Positions 50,735 through 61,094 of a stretch of DNA of 61,133 nt are shown here, piece by piece. Position 1 is the first letter of the stretch. The number at the start of each line of letters is the position of its first letter. The notes beneath the pieces are model-generated. The model did not search any database. It was not told the origin of the DNA and worked only from the letters and a program-made list of their open reading frames with translations. Location of the stretch: contig NZ_CPYD01000011.1 of the NCBI RefSeq assembly GCF_001112925.1, positions 1 to 61,133 of the forward strand, read 5' to 3'. A program made the position numbers and the translations under genes. The DNA comes from Yersinia nurmii (GTDB taxonomy: Bacteria > Pseudomonadota > Gammaproteobacteria > Enterobacterales > Enterobacteriaceae).

Positions 50735-52108
50735 TTAATGTGCGGCACGCTGCAAAATAAACTGGGCGGGTTGCCTTTGCAGCCAGCGAATTCGCAATGC
50801 CATCAGAATTGCCGCAGCGGTCAGACCAATAATGAAACCGGTCCAGAAACCGCTTGGCCCCATTGCTGGCACCACGTAATCGGTCAGCGCCAGAATATAG
50901 CCGCTTGGCAAACCTAACACCCAATAAGACGTAAAGGTGATAAAGAAGATAGACCGGGTATCTTTATAGCCGCGAAGTACGCCGCTGCCGATCACCTGTA
51001 CCGCGTCAGACAGCTGATAAATCGCCGCCAGTAGCATCAGATGAGACGCCATAATCACCACTTCCGGCGTTTTGTTGTAGAGCAGGGCGATTTGTTCGCG
51101 AAATATCACGGTCAAGATCGCCGTCACCATCGCCAAACACAAGCCCACGGCGATGGCGGTATAGGCCGAAACCTGCGCGGCTGCAACAGAGCCTTCGCCT
51201 AAACGGTGTCCTACGCGAATCGTTGCCGCTACGCTAAGAGACATCGGTAACATAAACATCAGCGAACTGAAGTTAAGCGCGATCTGATGTCCAGCAACCG
51301 GCACAATCCCCAATGGGGAGACCAACAGTGCCACGACGGCAAAGAGCGTCACTTCAAAAAACAGCGCGAGAGCAATGGGCAGACCCAGGCCGCTCAGGCG
51401 TTTCATTACATGCCAATCCGGCGGTGCGAAGCCTTTTTCTAGCTTGATATCCTGCTGAGAGCGGGCTTTAGTCACATACCAACGCATCATCAGGAACATC
51501 ACCCAGTACACGCTGGCGGTTGCCACACCACAGCCCACGCCGCCCAGCGCCGGTGCGCCAAACTTACCGTAGATGAAGATGTAGTTGATGGGAATATTGA
51601 CCAGCAGGCCAAGAAAACCAATTACCATCCCCGGTTTGGTCTTGGATAACCCTTCACACTGATTACGCAAAACCTGGAAGAAAAGATACCCCGGCGCGCC
51701 CCACAGAATCGCGTGCAGGAAGCCTACGGCTTTTTCTGCCATGACCGGATCGATATTGTGCATTCGGGTGATCACATGGTCGCTGTGGTACAGCAGAGCC
51801 ATAATCAGTACCGATAATATCGACGCCAGCCAAAAGCCCTGGCGAATCTGATGAGCGATTTGGCCACGTCGACCTGAGCCATTTAATTGAGCCACGGTTG
51901 GCGTTAATGCCAAGAGCAGGCCATGACCGAACAGGATAACCGGGAGCCAGATTGAGGTACCGACGGCGACGGCCGCCATGTCGGTGGCACTGACCGAGCC
52001 GGCCATAATAGTATCGACCACCCCCATGGCAGTTTGAGATACCGAGGCGATCACCACCGGAATAGCCAGCGCTAATAAGCAGCGGACTTCTGTTAGATAC
52101 TTTTGCAA
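50735..52108 (-). CDS. mdtK: Multidrug efflux MATE transporter MdtK
   Basis: A 12-helix inner-membrane MATE (NorM) family exporter that removes drugs and dyes using Na+ or H+. I favour a TTG start at 52108: from there the protein is 457 aa and begins in line with E. coli MdtK (Met-Gln-Lys-Tyr), and GGTG is 6 nt upstream. A GTG two codons earlier (52112-52114) is the alternative. [13 protein letters not shown] and [13 protein letters not shown] are family landmarks. Confidence 0.95.
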   Translation of the reverse strand: MQKYLTEVRCLLALAIPVVIASVSQTAMGVVDTIMAGSVSATDMAAVAVGTSIWLPVILFGHGLLLALTPTVAQLNGSGRRGQIAHQIRQGFWLASILSVLIMALLYHSDHVITRMHNIDPVMAEKAVGFLHAILWGAPGYLFFQVLRNQCEGLSKTKPGMVIGFLGLLVNIPINYIFIYGKFGAPALGGVGCGVATASVYWVMFLMMRWYVTKARSQQDIKLEKGFAPPDWHVMKRLSGLGLPIALALFFEVTLFAVVALLVSPLGIVPVAGHQIALNFSSLMFMLPMSLSVAATIRVGHRLGEGSVAAAQVSAYTAIAVGLCLAMVTAILTVIFREQIALLYNKTPEVVIMASHLMLLAAIYQLSDAVQVIGSGVLRGYKDTRSIFFITFTSYWVLGLPSGYILALTDYVVPAMGPSGFWTGFIIGLTAAAILMALRIRWLQRQPAQFILQRAAH

Positions 52109-52356
52109 GTACACACCTTTCTAATAATGTTGGGATTAAGCAGGCTAATAGTTACGATGATATAATATCGTCCTTGAGGGCAAATATTGTACCGTCTCTT
52201 AAAGCTTAAGCAATCATTTGTAACTTATTATCAATGAAGTAGATGAGCTTGCAGATATTTACCTTTCGCGAATTGGTTTTCAGGTTTTTCTAGGGCAAAC
52301 TGAGGTCAATCAAGTTAATTTTCCTCGCTATAGATAACGAATAAGAGGCATTGCCT

Positions 52357-53022
52357 ATGTTTACCGGTATTGTTCAGGCCACCGCGCCGGTCGTGGCCAT
52401 CGATGAAAAAGCCAATTTCCGCACCCACGTCATCAAATTCCCTACGGATATGTTGCCCGAGCTGACTTTAGGCGCATCAGTGTCTCACAACGGTTGCTGC
52501 CTCACGGTGACCAAGGTGGAAGGCGATTTGGTCAGCTTTGACTTAATTAAAGAAACGCTGCGCATTACCAATCTTGGTCAGCTACAGGTGGGCGATCAGG
52601 TGAATCTGGAACGCGCGGCTAAATTCAGCGACGAAATCGGCGGTCACCTAATGTCTGGGCACATTACTTGCACCGCCGAGATTGCCAAAATTTACACGTC
52701 TGAAAATAATCGCCAGATCTGGTTCCGTATGCCAAGTGAAGATTTGATGAAATACGTGTTGCACAAAGGCTTTATTGGTATCGACGGTATCAGCCTGACC
52801 ATTGGCGAAGTGGAAGGGAAACGTTTCTGTGTGCATTTGATTCCTGAAACGCTGGAGCGCACCACCTTGGGCAAAAAACGGTTGGGGCAGACCGTCAATA
52901 TCGAAATCGATCCGCAAACCCAAGCGGTGGTTGATACGGTAGAGCGTGTATTGGCTCAGCGGGATATCGCTGGTGCGGCGGCGTGTTTGGCCAGTGACAT
53001 GGCGGCTAAAACGCAAGCGTAA
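52357..53022 (+). CDS. ribE: Riboflavin synthase alpha subunit
   Basis: It dismutates two 6,7-dimethyl-8-ribityllumazine molecules to riboflavin. From ATG 52357 (Met-Phe-Thr-Gly-Ile-Val-Gln, the universal family start) it is 221 aa; a TTG two codons upstream is not needed. Two tandem lumazine-binding repeats are seen: about 1-97 with [10 protein letters not shown], and about 98-200 with [16 protein letters not shown] lies about 9 nt upstream. E. coli workers name this gene ribC. It is divergent from mdtK; I see no FMN riboswitch in the 248-bp gap. Confidence 0.97.
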   Translation: MFTGIVQATAPVVAIDEKANFRTHVIKFPTDMLPELTLGASVSHNGCCLTVTKVEGDLVSFDLIKETLRITNLGQLQVGDQVNLERAAKFSDEIGGHLMSGHITCTAEIAKIYTSENNRQIWFRMPSEDLMKYVLHKGFIGIDGISLTIGEVEGKRFCVHLIPETLERTTLGKKRLGQTVNIEIDPQTQAVVDTVERVLAQRDIAGAAACLASDMAAKTQA

Positions 53023-53094
53023 TATGACAGCGCTGAATCGAAGCAAACACCACACGGTGGGACAGATGCTACTTTAATCGGCCTGAGAAAAAAG

Positions 53095-53129
53095 AAAAGG
53101 GATAACAGCCTAGGCCGTATCCCTTTTTT
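53095..53129. terminator. Bidirectional terminator between ribE and cfa
   Basis: AAAAGGGATA (53095-53104) pairs with TATCCCTTTT (53118-53127), with an A-run on one side and a T-run on the other, so it can serve both convergent genes. Confidence 0.9.
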
Positions 53130-53147
53130 GATCCCGTGAATGAGGCG

Positions 53148-54299
53148 TCAGCGAGGAACGCGAAGACCGCCATTAACGCCGCGCGGGCTGAACAATACCT
53201 GCCAGAGCTGAATATCTCTGGCGCGGAAGGCGCCGGCGCAGGCATTCAGGTAATAGCTGAACATTCTCTCAAATCGCTCCGAATATTTTTCAGACAAAAC
53301 TGGCCACGCGGCGCGGAATTTTTCGTACCACGCCATCAGCGTGCGGTCATAGTCAGCGCCAAAGTTGTGCCAATCTTCCATAATGAGTCGCGACTCGCTG
53401 GCGTCGGCAATCTGTCGAATCGAAGGCAGGCAGCCGTTAGGGAAGATATAGCGGTCAATCCACGGATCAACGCTCAGATTGCTGCGGTTCGCGCCAATAG
53501 TGTGCAGTAAGAACAGACCATCGGGTTTTAGATTGCGTTCGACCACTTCAAAATAGGTTGGATAGTTCTTTGGCCCAACGTGCTCGAACATACCGACGGA
53601 AACAATGCGGTCAAACTGTTGATGCAAATCCCGATAGTCTTGCAGCAGGATAGTGACATCCAGTCCGGCGCAGCGCTCTCTCGCCAGTTTTTGCTGTTCG
53701 GCAGAAATAGTGACGCCTTGAACGGAAACGCCGTAATGACGAGCGGCAAAAGCGGATAACCCACCCCAGCCACAGCCGATGTCCAGCAGTTTCATACCCG
53801 GTTTCAACTGCAATTTTTCACAGATCATGCGCAGTTTATTTTCCTGCGCTTGTTCCAAATTTGCGGCGTCCTTCCAGTATCCGCAGGAATATTGCATGTG
53901 GCTGTCTAGCATTTCGCGAAACAGATCGTTGCCAAGATCGTAATGTTCTTTTCCGACGATCCAGGCGCGTTTTTTCGATTGCAGGTTAGTCAGGCGGGCG
54001 GCTGCGATGCGTAAGGTATCTTTGAAATGGTGGGGGAGTTTCTTTTCCAGACCGGCTCGTAGCACGCGCTGGAAAAAAATGTCCAGTCGTTCACAGTCCC
54101 ACCATCCGTCCATATAACTTTCCCCAAGTCCCAGCGAGCCTTGCTGCAATGCGCGCTTAAAGAAATCAGGATTATGAACCTGAATATCGAAAGGTCTTGA
54201 ACCATTGATTTCAATATTGGCCTGGCTCAGCATTTCATTTGCAATGCGATACCACGGATTTTCTTGAATACTTTGGTCTTCTATACAGGATGAACTCAT
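53148..54299 (-). CDS. cfa: Cyclopropane-fatty-acyl-phospholipid synthase
   Basis: It uses S-adenosylmethionine to turn unsaturated acyl chains of membrane lipids into cyclopropane chains in stationary phase or acid stress. From the Met of MSSSCIEDQ it is 383 aa (E. coli 382), with GGAG upstream; the frame extends 20 codons further without support. The SAM motif LLDIGCGWGG lies at about 171-180, and the bicarbonate-site and active residues include the Cys in GANRSNLSVDP and the Tyr/Cys cluster near SYYLNACAGAFRAR. Confidence 0.97.
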   Translation of the reverse strand: MSSSCIEDQSIQENPWYRIANEMLSQANIEINGSRPFDIQVHNPDFFKRALQQGSLGLGESYMDGWWDCERLDIFFQRVLRAGLEKKLPHHFKDTLRIAAARLTNLQSKKRAWIVGKEHYDLGNDLFREMLDSHMQYSCGYWKDAANLEQAQENKLRMICEKLQLKPGMKLLDIGCGWGGLSAFAARHYGVSVQGVTISAEQQKLARERCAGLDVTILLQDYRDLHQQFDRIVSVGMFEHVGPKNYPTYFEVVERNLKPDGLFLLHTIGANRSNLSVDPWIDRYIFPNGCLPSIRQIADASESRLIMEDWHNFGADYDRTLMAWYEKFRAAWPVLSEKYSERFERMFSYYLNACAGAFRARDIQLWQVLFSPRGVNGGLRVPR

Positions 54300-54556
54300 A
54301 GTTTCTCCATCACTTTCTTCTGACTGATGTCCCGCAATAAACGAAAAAATTGCAGGCACATACCGAATAGGTATTGGCTACCTTGGTGTCTGATATCCAA
54401 CTACGGACAGAGGAAGATTAAGAAGAAAACCTACTGCGTTTGGCACTAGGTTTACTCATCCTTAAGGATAAATGTAACGCGATCCTCGCGTACAGAATAT
54501 GAATCTAATATGACTCTTTTATAACGGCTTTATTGATAACTGGGATCGAGTATAGG
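54300..54556. other. cfa upstream region
   Basis: Promoter-side region for cfa, no gene seen. It ends at a GC-rich inverted repeat next to punC. Confidence 0.4.
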
Positions 54557-54598
54557 CGCGCCGGAAAGGTTTCTCAATAATAAATCCGTCCCGGCGCG
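54557..54598 (-). repeat. GC-rich inverted repeat downstream of punC
   Basis: CGCGCCGG (54557-54564) and CCGGCGCG (54591-54598) are perfectly complementary around 26 nt. It lies just after the punC stop on the minus strand; no T-run follows, so any terminator role is uncertain. Confidence 0.5.
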
Positions 54599-54622
54599 TA
54601 AGAACGTCTGTAATAATTACCC

Positions 54623-55840
54623 TTAGGAATGATGACTCTCTGAGATTAATTCTCTTTGATTATCAAGGTTATTCTTATTTGTGGCATATAAATGGATGAA
54701 ATAACCCAGCGCTGCAAATAATACTGTCAACACCATGACGGTCACGGTGGCTAATAACGGTTGAGCAATAAAGGCTGACACCAACATACTGGCAATAAAA
54801 CAGGTTCCCAGCTGTAGGGTATTCTGCAACGCGGCGGCCTTCCCGGTGTTATTGGGAAAAGGAATTAATGCATTTGACACCACTATCGGGTAACAGGCAC
54901 CGTTGACCAGCGCCATCACGCAGAATGGAATTAATAAAGTCAGTAGGCTAGGTTCTGTTAGGGTCGCCACCAGATATAGGGCGATCATGCTTAAGGCGTA
55001 ACCAACCAGAAGCCACGGTAACAGGGAATTGCCTTTCATGTAATTCAGCGCGCTGCGACAGCCGTAACCACCCAGCAAAAAAGCCAGAGTTTGTGGGACG
55101 TAGCTCAGACCAATCACATTTGGGCTATAGCCCATATCGCCCAAAATAAAGGGGGAGCCGGTTAGCCAGGCAAAGAAACCAGCGCTGCAAGCGGCAAAAA
55201 TCATGACGTTCCCGCTGAAGAGCGGCGATTTAATAATCTGCCAGAAGTTAAGATTATCTTTCTCACTCCCAACGTTTTCTGCATTCTTTTGCTTTTCTTT
55301 TAATAAAGCAGTCGGAATCAACAGCAACAGAGTAATAGCCAACAGCACCACGAAAATGGCGCGCCAGCTAAAGTGGTTCAGTAACCAGGCGCCCAGCAGC
55401 GGCGCTAATGCAGGAGAAAGGGCGACCAAAGGCATAATAGTGGCAAATACCCGATTGGCCTTGCCATCGCGATAACGGTCAATCACCAACGCTTGCCAGG
55501 TCACCGCTGCGGAACAGACGCCCACGGCCTGAACCAGACGTAATGCCAAAAGTTGTAGCGATGTTTGCACCCAAACCATTCCCAAACAGCCGAAGGCAAA
55601 CAGACTTAAACCGAGTAATAGAACAGGTTTACGCCCCAATTTATCGGATAAAGGCCCCCAGACTAATTGCGCAATGGCGAATCCGGCGAGAAAAATGCTC
55701 AAACTGGCGCTGATCGAGCCAGCTGAAGCCTGCAAATCTTGCTGCATGGCGCCAAAAGCCGGCAAGTACATATCCGTGGCAAGGTATCCCAACATGCTCA
55801 GACCGGCGAGGTAGAACATAAAACTAGTGGATGTTTTCAT
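54623..55840 (-). CDS. punC: Purine nucleoside MFS transporter PunC (YdhC)
   Basis: A 12-helix major facilitator superfamily protein of the Bcr/CflA group, 405 aa from the Met of [13 protein letters not shown]. The helix 1 [15 protein letters not shown] motif and the loop [14 protein letters not shown] (about 68-81) are typical. Similarity along the whole length and the divergent punR partner assign it to E. coli PunC, which imports adenosine and related purine nucleosides under PunR control. A Met six codons upstream is possible. Confidence 0.92.
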   Translation of the reverse strand: MKTSTSFMFYLAGLSMLGYLATDMYLPAFGAMQQDLQASAGSISASLSIFLAGFAIAQLVWGPLSDKLGRKPVLLLGLSLFAFGCLGMVWVQTSLQLLALRLVQAVGVCSAAVTWQALVIDRYRDGKANRVFATIMPLVALSPALAPLLGAWLLNHFSWRAIFVVLLAITLLLLIPTALLKEKQKNAENVGSEKDNLNFWQIIKSPLFSGNVMIFAACSAGFFAWLTGSPFILGDMGYSPNVIGLSYVPQTLAFLLGGYGCRSALNYMKGNSLLPWLLVGYALSMIALYLVATLTEPSLLTLLIPFCVMALVNGACYPIVVSNALIPFPNNTGKAAALQNTLQLGTCFIASMLVSAFIAQPLLATVTVMVLTVLFAALGYFIHLYATNKNNLDNQRELISESHHS

Positions 55841-55923
55841 TTTCGTTATTTGTCTCATTTATATGTATGCCCGTCATCTTTCGGACCGTAGCGGTGTTGA
55901 CTGTCTTCGCTCCCCCCCAGACT

Positions 55924-55937
55924 CTTAGTGGACTAAG
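55924..55937. promoter_or_regulatory. Palindrome in the punC-punR divergent promoter
   Basis: CTTAGTGGACTAAG, two 6-bp arms around GG, lies between the two divergent genes and is a candidate PunR operator. No experimental link is known to me. Confidence 0.35.
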
Positions 55938-56092
55938 TTTCTGAGGATTCACGGAGTTGTCGCCTGGCTACAATCCGCAAACAGGTTATCTTTGCAGGAG
56001 AATTAATGCGGGGGGCATTCTATCCGGCTGGCTATTCCCCTGTGAAACGGTAATATTTGCATACTGATGTGAAAATAATTGAAGGCAAGACA

Positions 56093-57040
56093 ATGTGGTC
56101 GGAATATTCACTGGAAGTGGTTGATGCGGTTGCCAGAACCGGTAGTTTCAGCGCTGCTGCGCAAGAACTGCATCGCGTGCCTTCTGCTGTCAGCTATACG
56201 GTCAGACAACTCGAGACATGGCTCGCAGTGCCGCTGTTTGAACGACGACACCGCGATGTGGAGCTGACGGCCGCGGGAGCGCTGTTTATTAGAGAAGCGC
56301 GAACTGTTATCAAAAAAATGATTGACACGCGTCGTCAATGTCAGCAGGTCGCTAACGGTTGGCGTGGCCATCTGGATATTGCTATCGACATTATTGTGAA
56401 GCCGTTGCGCAGCCGCCAGTTGGTGCTGGATTTCTATCGTCATTTTCCCGATATCGAACTGCGGGTGCATTTTGAGGTATTCAACGGCGTGTGGGATGCG
56501 CTGGCAGACGGTCGTGCCGATGTGGCTATTGGTGCGACGCGTGCGGTGCCGGTCGGCGGGCGCTTTACTTTCCGTGATATGGGGTTTATGAGCTGGCACT
56601 GCGTGGTCAGTGCTACTCATCCGCTGGCGTCTCAGAGCGGCCCTTTGACTGACGATCAGCTGCGGCCTTATCCTTCGCTCTGCATTGAGGACACCGCTCG
56701 TAATTTGCCGAAGCGTGATACCTGGACGCTGGACAACCAGCGGCGGCTGGTGGCTCCGGATTGGCAAACGGGCATTGACTGTCTGTGTGACGGTTTGTGT
56801 ATTGGCATGGTTCCGGCGCATCGCGTCGAGCCGCTGGCCAAACAGGGTAAACTGGTAATTATTACGCTGGCTCAGCCCTTGCCTGATAGCCCTTGCTGCC
56901 TGAGCTGGGAGCAAAGCAACCATTCGCCCGCAATGGCGTGGCTGCTGGAGTACCTTGGGGATACGGAAACGCTGAATGCCGAATGGCTGCGAGCGGGTAA
57001 CGGTGTAGAAAACATGCGGGAAGCCGTTTCAACGGGCTGA
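56093..57040 (+). CDS. punR: LysR-family regulator PunR (YdhB)
   Basis: Activator of punC in E. coli. From ATG 56093 (Met-Trp-Ser-Glu-Tyr-Ser-Leu-Glu) it is 315 aa; the 12-residue upstream extension is not conserved. The N-terminal winged HTH (about 1-60) contains GSFSAAAQELHRVPSAVSYT, and the ligand domain runs from about 90 to 300. GGCAAGAC precedes the ATG. The stop lies in a hairpin shared with purR. Confidence 0.94.
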   Translation: MWSEYSLEVVDAVARTGSFSAAAQELHRVPSAVSYTVRQLETWLAVPLFERRHRDVELTAAGALFIREARTVIKKMIDTRRQCQQVANGWRGHLDIAIDIIVKPLRSRQLVLDFYRHFPDIELRVHFEVFNGVWDALADGRADVAIGATRAVPVGGRFTFRDMGFMSWHCVVSATHPLASQSGPLTDDQLRPYPSLCIEDTARNLPKRDTWTLDNQRRLVAPDWQTGIDCLCDGLCIGMVPAHRVEPLAKQGKLVIITLAQPLPDSPCCLSWEQSNHSPAMAWLLEYLGDTETLNAEWLRAGNGVENMREAVSTG

Positions 57041-57050
57041 ACGGCTTCCC
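57018..57050. terminator. Hairpin between punR and purR
   Basis: GGGAAGCCGTT (57018-57028) pairs with AACGGCTTCCC (57040-57050). It overlaps the punR stop codon and lies between convergent genes. The flanking T-run is only moderate. Confidence 0.65.
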
Positions 57051-57059
57051 GCCGCGGTT

Positions 57060-58085
57060 TTAACGACGATAATCGCGGAAAGGACCATCAGCAACAGAAC
57101 GGCGTTCAACCAGTTTAGGATGTACTTCAATGGTTTGCGGATCTTCGCGCTTGCTGACAATACGATCCAGCAACATTGCAAAGGCGCTTTCGCCCAAACG
57201 TTCTTTTGGCTGATGAATCGTGGTCAGCGCCGGTGAGAAATAGCGCGCATTTCGCACATTGTCATACCCGATCACCGAAATATCCTGCGGAACGCGTAAA
57301 CCTAATTCATCGGCAGCACAAATAGCACCCATAGCCATAATATCGCCGCCGCAGAAAACCGCCGTTGGGCGATGTTTCTGCGTTAAGATTTGATGCATGG
57401 CTTTATAACCGGATTCAGGTTCAAAATCTCCTTGAACCACCCATTCATCACGCAGTTTAATATTGGCTTCTTCCAGCGCTTTGATAAAGCCCTGATGGCG
57501 CCCACCGCCGGTATTGCGAGCCAGTTGCCCCGGAATGGCTCCAATATCGCGATGGCCGCGCTCAATCAAATAACGGCCAGCCAGATAACCGCCTTCAAAG
57601 GCATTATCAATAATGGAGTCGGTAAAATCGCCACGCGCGGTGCCCCAATCCATGACTACCATTGGAATATTGCGATAATCTTCCAGCATACCCAACAGCT
57701 GCTCTGGATACTCGGAACACATTACCAGCAAACCATCGACGCGTTTTTGTGCCAGCATCGCCAGATAAGCTTTCTGCTTATCCAGATTATTATGAGAGTT
57801 ACACAAAATCAGCGTATAGCCTTTGCTATAGCAGCTATTTTCTACGGCTTCGATCACTTCCGCAAAATAGGGGGCTTCGCTGGAGGTTGCTAGCAAACCA
57901 ATAGATTTGGTGTGATTGACTTTCAGGCTTCGTGCGACGGCACTTGGCGAATAGTGCAGCTCTTTAATGGCGGCCCACACGGCGGCCTTGGTGTCTTCGG
58001 CGACGAAACGTGTTTTATTGATGACGTGCGAAACGGTGGTGGTGGAAACGCCCGCGCGTTTGGCCACATCTTTAATCGTTGCCAT
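57060..58085 (-). CDS. purR: Purine repressor PurR
   Basis: A LacI/GalR-family repressor, 341 aa as in E. coli. With hypoxanthine or guanine bound it represses purine synthesis genes and its own gene. The [23 protein letters not shown] and the hinge helix with [11 protein letters not shown] (minor-groove Leu) are visible, followed by the periplasmic-binding-protein fold. A partial PurR box lies 46-62 bp upstream. Confidence 0.97.
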   Translation of the reverse strand: MATIKDVAKRAGVSTTTVSHVINKTRFVAEDTKAAVWAAIKELHYSPSAVARSLKVNHTKSIGLLATSSEAPYFAEVIEAVENSCYSKGYTLILCNSHNNLDKQKAYLAMLAQKRVDGLLVMCSEYPEQLLGMLEDYRNIPMVVMDWGTARGDFTDSIIDNAFEGGYLAGRYLIERGHRDIGAIPGQLARNTGGGRHQGFIKALEEANIKLRDEWVVQGDFEPESGYKAMHQILTQKHRPTAVFCGGDIMAMGAICAADELGLRVPQDISVIGYDNVRNARYFSPALTTIHQPKERLGESAFAMLLDRIVSKREDPQTIEVHPKLVERRSVADGPFRDYRR

Positions 58086-58130
58086 AAAAAGAATGACTCC
58101 TAAACTGACCTGTTACAGCAGGTAAGTATT

Positions 58131-58147
58131 ATGTTAATCGTTTGCCT
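58131..58147. promoter_or_regulatory. Partial PurR box upstream of purR
   Basis: The half CGTTTGCCT fits the PurR consensus (ACGCAAACGTTTGCGT) well, while the other half, GTTAAT, is weak. Position agrees with autoregulation. Confidence 0.4.
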
Positions 58148-58417
58148 GCGTTGTTCGAACCCTTTTCAGACGGATATCATCAGTTCCGCTGGTTATTTTC
58201 GTCAGCGCGCTCGTCTGAGAGGGGTTTTTAGGCGTTATTGGTCGGTACGCAGTAATGAACTGCGGATTTTGGCCGATTTAAAGAAAAAGTGAAAGATCTA
58301 ATCAACGTTATAAAGTGAGTAATGATAACAAGATTTTATTTCCAAACTGTGGGAAAATCGTTTTACACACTAACTATGTGCCTTTATCCACCCAAATTAA
58401 CCGACTGAGGAGTTTAT
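58148..58417. other. purR-ynhF divergent intergenic region
   Basis: Contains the purR promoter area and the ynhF leader; no further gene seen. GAGGAG lies 6-11 nt before the ynhF start. Confidence 0.4.
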
Positions 58418-58507
58418 ATGGATACTGATCTGAAAATGTCATTGATTACTACTATTGGTTCGTTGGCAGTGATTATGATCTTTAGCTTTACAGCGGTAAT
58501 GAACTAA
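58418..58507 (+). CDS. ynhF: Small membrane protein YnhF
   Basis: A 29-residue protein starting MDTDLKMSLITTIGS, with one transmembrane helix (about 8-27). It has the same length as E. coli YnhF and shares the TDLK-SL-TTI start. E. coli YnhF is known from proteomics as a tiny inner-membrane protein that keeps its formyl-Met; its role is unknown. GAGGAG precedes the ATG. Position between purR and sodB matches E. coli. Confidence 0.85.
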   Translation: MDTDLKMSLITTIGSLAVIMIFSFTAVMN

Positions 58508-58545
58508 ACCCTGACTGTTTTAGATATGTGCAGACTGTGAGCGAG

Positions 58546-58570
58546 AAGGGCGGAGCCGTTATCCGCCCTT
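58546..58570. terminator. Hairpin between ynhF and sodB
   Basis: AAGGGCGGA (58546-58554) pairs with TCCGCCCTT (58562-58570) around a 7-nt loop, between convergent genes. Neither side has a long T-run. Confidence 0.6.
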
Positions 58571-58586
58571 GATATTAGTCGGCTAA

Positions 58587-59165
58587 TTAGGCCAGATTTT
58601 TCTCTACGAACGCCCAGTTAACTAGCGCCCAGAAGTTTTCCAGATAAGTCGGCCGCGCATTGCGGTAATCGATATAGTAAGCATGTTCCCACACATCGAC
58701 GGTCAGCAATGGTTTATCCGAAGTGGTTAGCGGAGTCGCCGCATTAGAGGTGCTCACGATCGCCAGCGAACCGTCCGGTTTTTTCACCAGCCAGGTCCAA
58801 CCCGCGCCAAAGTTTTTCACGGCAGCATCGGTAAACTGTTGTTTGAATTCAGCGAAAGAACCAAATGATGCTGCGATAGCGTCGGCTACTGCGCCCTTAG
58901 GTTCGCCGCCGGCGTTTGGAGCCAGGCAGTTCCAGTAGAAGGTGTGATTCCATACCTGAGCGGCGTTATTGAAGATGCCGCCAGTGGAGGTTTTTACGAT
59001 CTCTTCCAGCGATTTACCAGCAAACTCGGTATCTTTAATCAGATTATTCAGGTTTACCACGTAGGTGTTGTGGTGCTTACCGTAGTGATAATCCAGCGTT
59101 TCTGCCGAGATATGAGGCTCAAGGGCGTTCTTTGCATAAGGCAGTGCAGGTAATTCAAAAGACAT
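58587..59165 (-). CDS. sodB: Superoxide dismutase, iron type
   Basis: A cytoplasmic Fe-SOD, 192 aa from the Met of [20 protein letters not shown]; the 14-codon upstream extension is not conserved. Metal ligands are His27, the His in [11 protein letters not shown], and the Asp/His in [13 protein letters not shown]. The family distinguishing residues around [12 protein letters not shown] favour iron over manganese. AAAGGAGAAAGCA precedes the ATG. In E. coli the leader is a RyhB target, and that could be so here too. Confidence 0.97.
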   Translation of the reverse strand: MSFELPALPYAKNALEPHISAETLDYHYGKHHNTYVVNLNNLIKDTEFAGKSLEEIVKTSTGGIFNNAAQVWNHTFYWNCLAPNAGGEPKGAVADAIAASFGSFAEFKQQFTDAAVKNFGAGWTWLVKKPDGSLAIVSTSNAATPLTTSDKPLLTVDVWEHAYYIDYRNARPTYLENFWALVNWAFVEKNLA

Positions 59166-59465
59166 TGCTTTCTCCTTTCGGTATGACTCAGGGTATTTGC
59201 CCATCAAATCACAGGATGCGCCAAGGCTATCCCGGTGGCGACGAGCGGATCAATAATTGTCACATAGTTGTTATGGATATCAATCTTATCAATTTCCCAC
59301 GGGAAAAACAGGCTTAACCACTCAGAGTGAAAGTGATTGGTGATGAGTTACTCAGTGGGTGGAACACGGGGGCAGAGAGTAGGGTAGAAACGCCCCGACG
59401 GCCAATAAACCGGCGGAGCGATAGTTTGAGAGCATGGTTTTAACGAATGCATTTAAAGAATGCAT
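59166..59465. other. sodB upstream region
   Basis: Promoter region for sodB and the 3' end of mepH (both minus strand). No gene and no clear terminator seen. Confidence 0.4.
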
Positions 59466-60308
59466 TTAACGGATAGTTTTAGGCGTCACGACGCGGCGCG
59501 CCCCAACGTAATGGCCTTGCCAGTAATCGTTATCTAACATACTGATGCGGATTTCTTCGCCGGTACGCGGAGACTGGATAAATTTCCCATTACCTAAATA
59601 AACTCCAACGTGATCGGCGACGCCTCGATTGGCAATATTGAAGAACACCAGATCGCCACTTTCTAACTCTGCGCGTTTAACCGGTGCGGCATCGCGCAGG
59701 TGGAACATTTCATTCGCGGTGCGCGGCATTTTTATTCTGACCACATCTTTGTAGGCATAATAAATGAGTCCGCTACAGTCAAACCCGGTATTCGGAGAAG
59801 ACCCACCCCAGCGATAGGGTTTCCCAACCTGTTTCATCAGCTTACTCATCGCCGTCTGTTTGGCGTGCTGATAACGCTTTTTATGTGCCGGACTGAGTTT
59901 CAGTTTGTTATTCGCGAGTAATTCTGCTGCTGCTTTCTTGGTCGTGCTATTTCGATGTCGTCCATAAGCCACTTTTGTTTCTTTACGGGTGATGGTTTTT
60001 TTAGCCGTAACGCTTTTCTTTTGGGTTAAGGTTTTCGCGTTGGTGGCTGTTTTGGTTTTGCTTATTTTACCGGTCGTTGATTTCGCAGTGGTTTTAGCCG
60101 TCACTTTCTTTTTCATTTGGGTCACTGGCTTAACTTTCTTACTGCTGCTTTTATTATCGACTTTCCGTTTTTTGCGATCGTCAGGGCTAGCCTGACTCAC
60201 ATGGCTTTTTTTCTGGTCGGCAGATACGCGTGCCTGCGGCGAAGCATGTGCCAGATTTAAAAATAGCTGGGTAAACAGCAGCACAAAGAGCGTGAAGATT
60301 AAACGCAT
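59466..60308 (-). CDS. mepH: Murein DD-endopeptidase MepH (YdhO)
   Basis: A periplasmic NlpC/P60-family endopeptidase, 280 aa, that cuts D-Ala-mDAP crosslinks and helps cell-wall growth. Signal peptide about 1-22 (ends AHA), then a Lys/Thr-rich linker of about 100 residues, then the catalytic domain (about 145-275) with Cys in GFDCSGLIYYAYK, His in DHVGVYLG and FIQSPRTGEEI. E. coli MepH is 271 aa. It is a distant paralogue of nlpC in this window. Confidence 0.93.
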   Translation of the reverse strand: MRLIFTLFVLLFTQLFLNLAHASPQARVSADQKKSHVSQASPDDRKKRKVDNKSSSKKVKPVTQMKKKVTAKTTAKSTTGKISKTKTATNAKTLTQKKSVTAKKTITRKETKVAYGRHRNSTTKKAAAELLANNKLKLSPAHKKRYQHAKQTAMSKLMKQVGKPYRWGGSSPNTGFDCSGLIYYAYKDVVRIKMPRTANEMFHLRDAAPVKRAELESGDLVFFNIANRGVADHVGVYLGNGKFIQSPRTGEEIRISMLDNDYWQGHYVGARRVVTPKTIR

Positions 60309-60746
60309 AATAACGCTACCAACCTTGACCCTGAAATGGATGATGGAAGACTCACAGTATTGCTGAAACTCGCCGCATAAAAAAGCAGAGAGCTATATGA
60401 TTCTAATAGATTTTGTGAGAAAACGTTAATGGCTTGCTAATTGCCGCCTTTTTATGCAGCAAATGCGTCATAAATAACCATTTGTCATAGTGTTAGCTTT
60501 AATCCCAGAATCGGGGTCCATAAAAGATATTCCTGAATTAGCTGAAGTAAAAATGTTATTCTAAATGAGTGTTTATGTAGCGGAGCCTATTTAGATAGGC
60601 AAGATGGGATAAAACCCTGCAAAAAATGGCGTTTTATTCGGGGCACCACAGTCGTTACAATAACCTGAACGCAACAAATAGATTGTTATTACGGCTAAGC
60701 GCAATGACGTCAGTTTTAGCCATAATATGGCTTGAGGAAGCAAGAG
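60309..60746. other. mepH-grxD divergent intergenic region
   Basis: 438 bp without a supported gene. A minus-strand open frame overlaps grxD and is a chance frame. I see no certain operator. Confidence 0.4.
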
Positions 60747-61094
60747 ATGACAACGATTGAAAAAATTCAGCGGCAGGTAGCAGAGAACCCAATCCTGCTG
60801 TACATGAAAGGCTCGCCGAAATTGCCTAGCTGCGGTTTCTCCGCTCAGGCCGTACAGGCGCTGTCTGCCTGTGGCGAACGCTTTGCCTATGTGGATATCC
60901 TGCAAAACCCGGATATCCGCGCTGAAATGCCAAAATACGCTAACTGGCCAACTTTCCCACAGCTGTGGGTTGACGGTGAATTAATTGGCGGCTGCGACAT
61001 TATGATCGAAATGTATCAACGTGGCGAATTGCAGCAATTATTAAAAGAAACCGCTGACAAATACCGTTCACAGGAAGATCAGGCGGCTGAATAA
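60747..61094 (+). CDS. grxD: Monothiol glutaredoxin 4
   Basis: A 115-aa CGFS-type monothiol glutaredoxin that binds a 2Fe-2S cluster with glutathione and takes part in iron-sulfur cluster transfer. The active Cys29 lies in LPSCGFS; WPTFPQLWVDGELIGGCDI follows. I start at the Met of MTTIEKIQ with GAGGAAG (60734-60740) upstream; a TTG five codons earlier is less likely. The gene is complete, 39 bp before the window end. Confidence 0.96.
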   Translation: MTTIEKIQRQVAENPILLYMKGSPKLPSCGFSAQAVQALSACGERFAYVDILQNPDIRAEMPKYANWPTFPQLWVDGELIGGCDIMIEMYQRGELQQLLKETADKYRSQEDQAAE

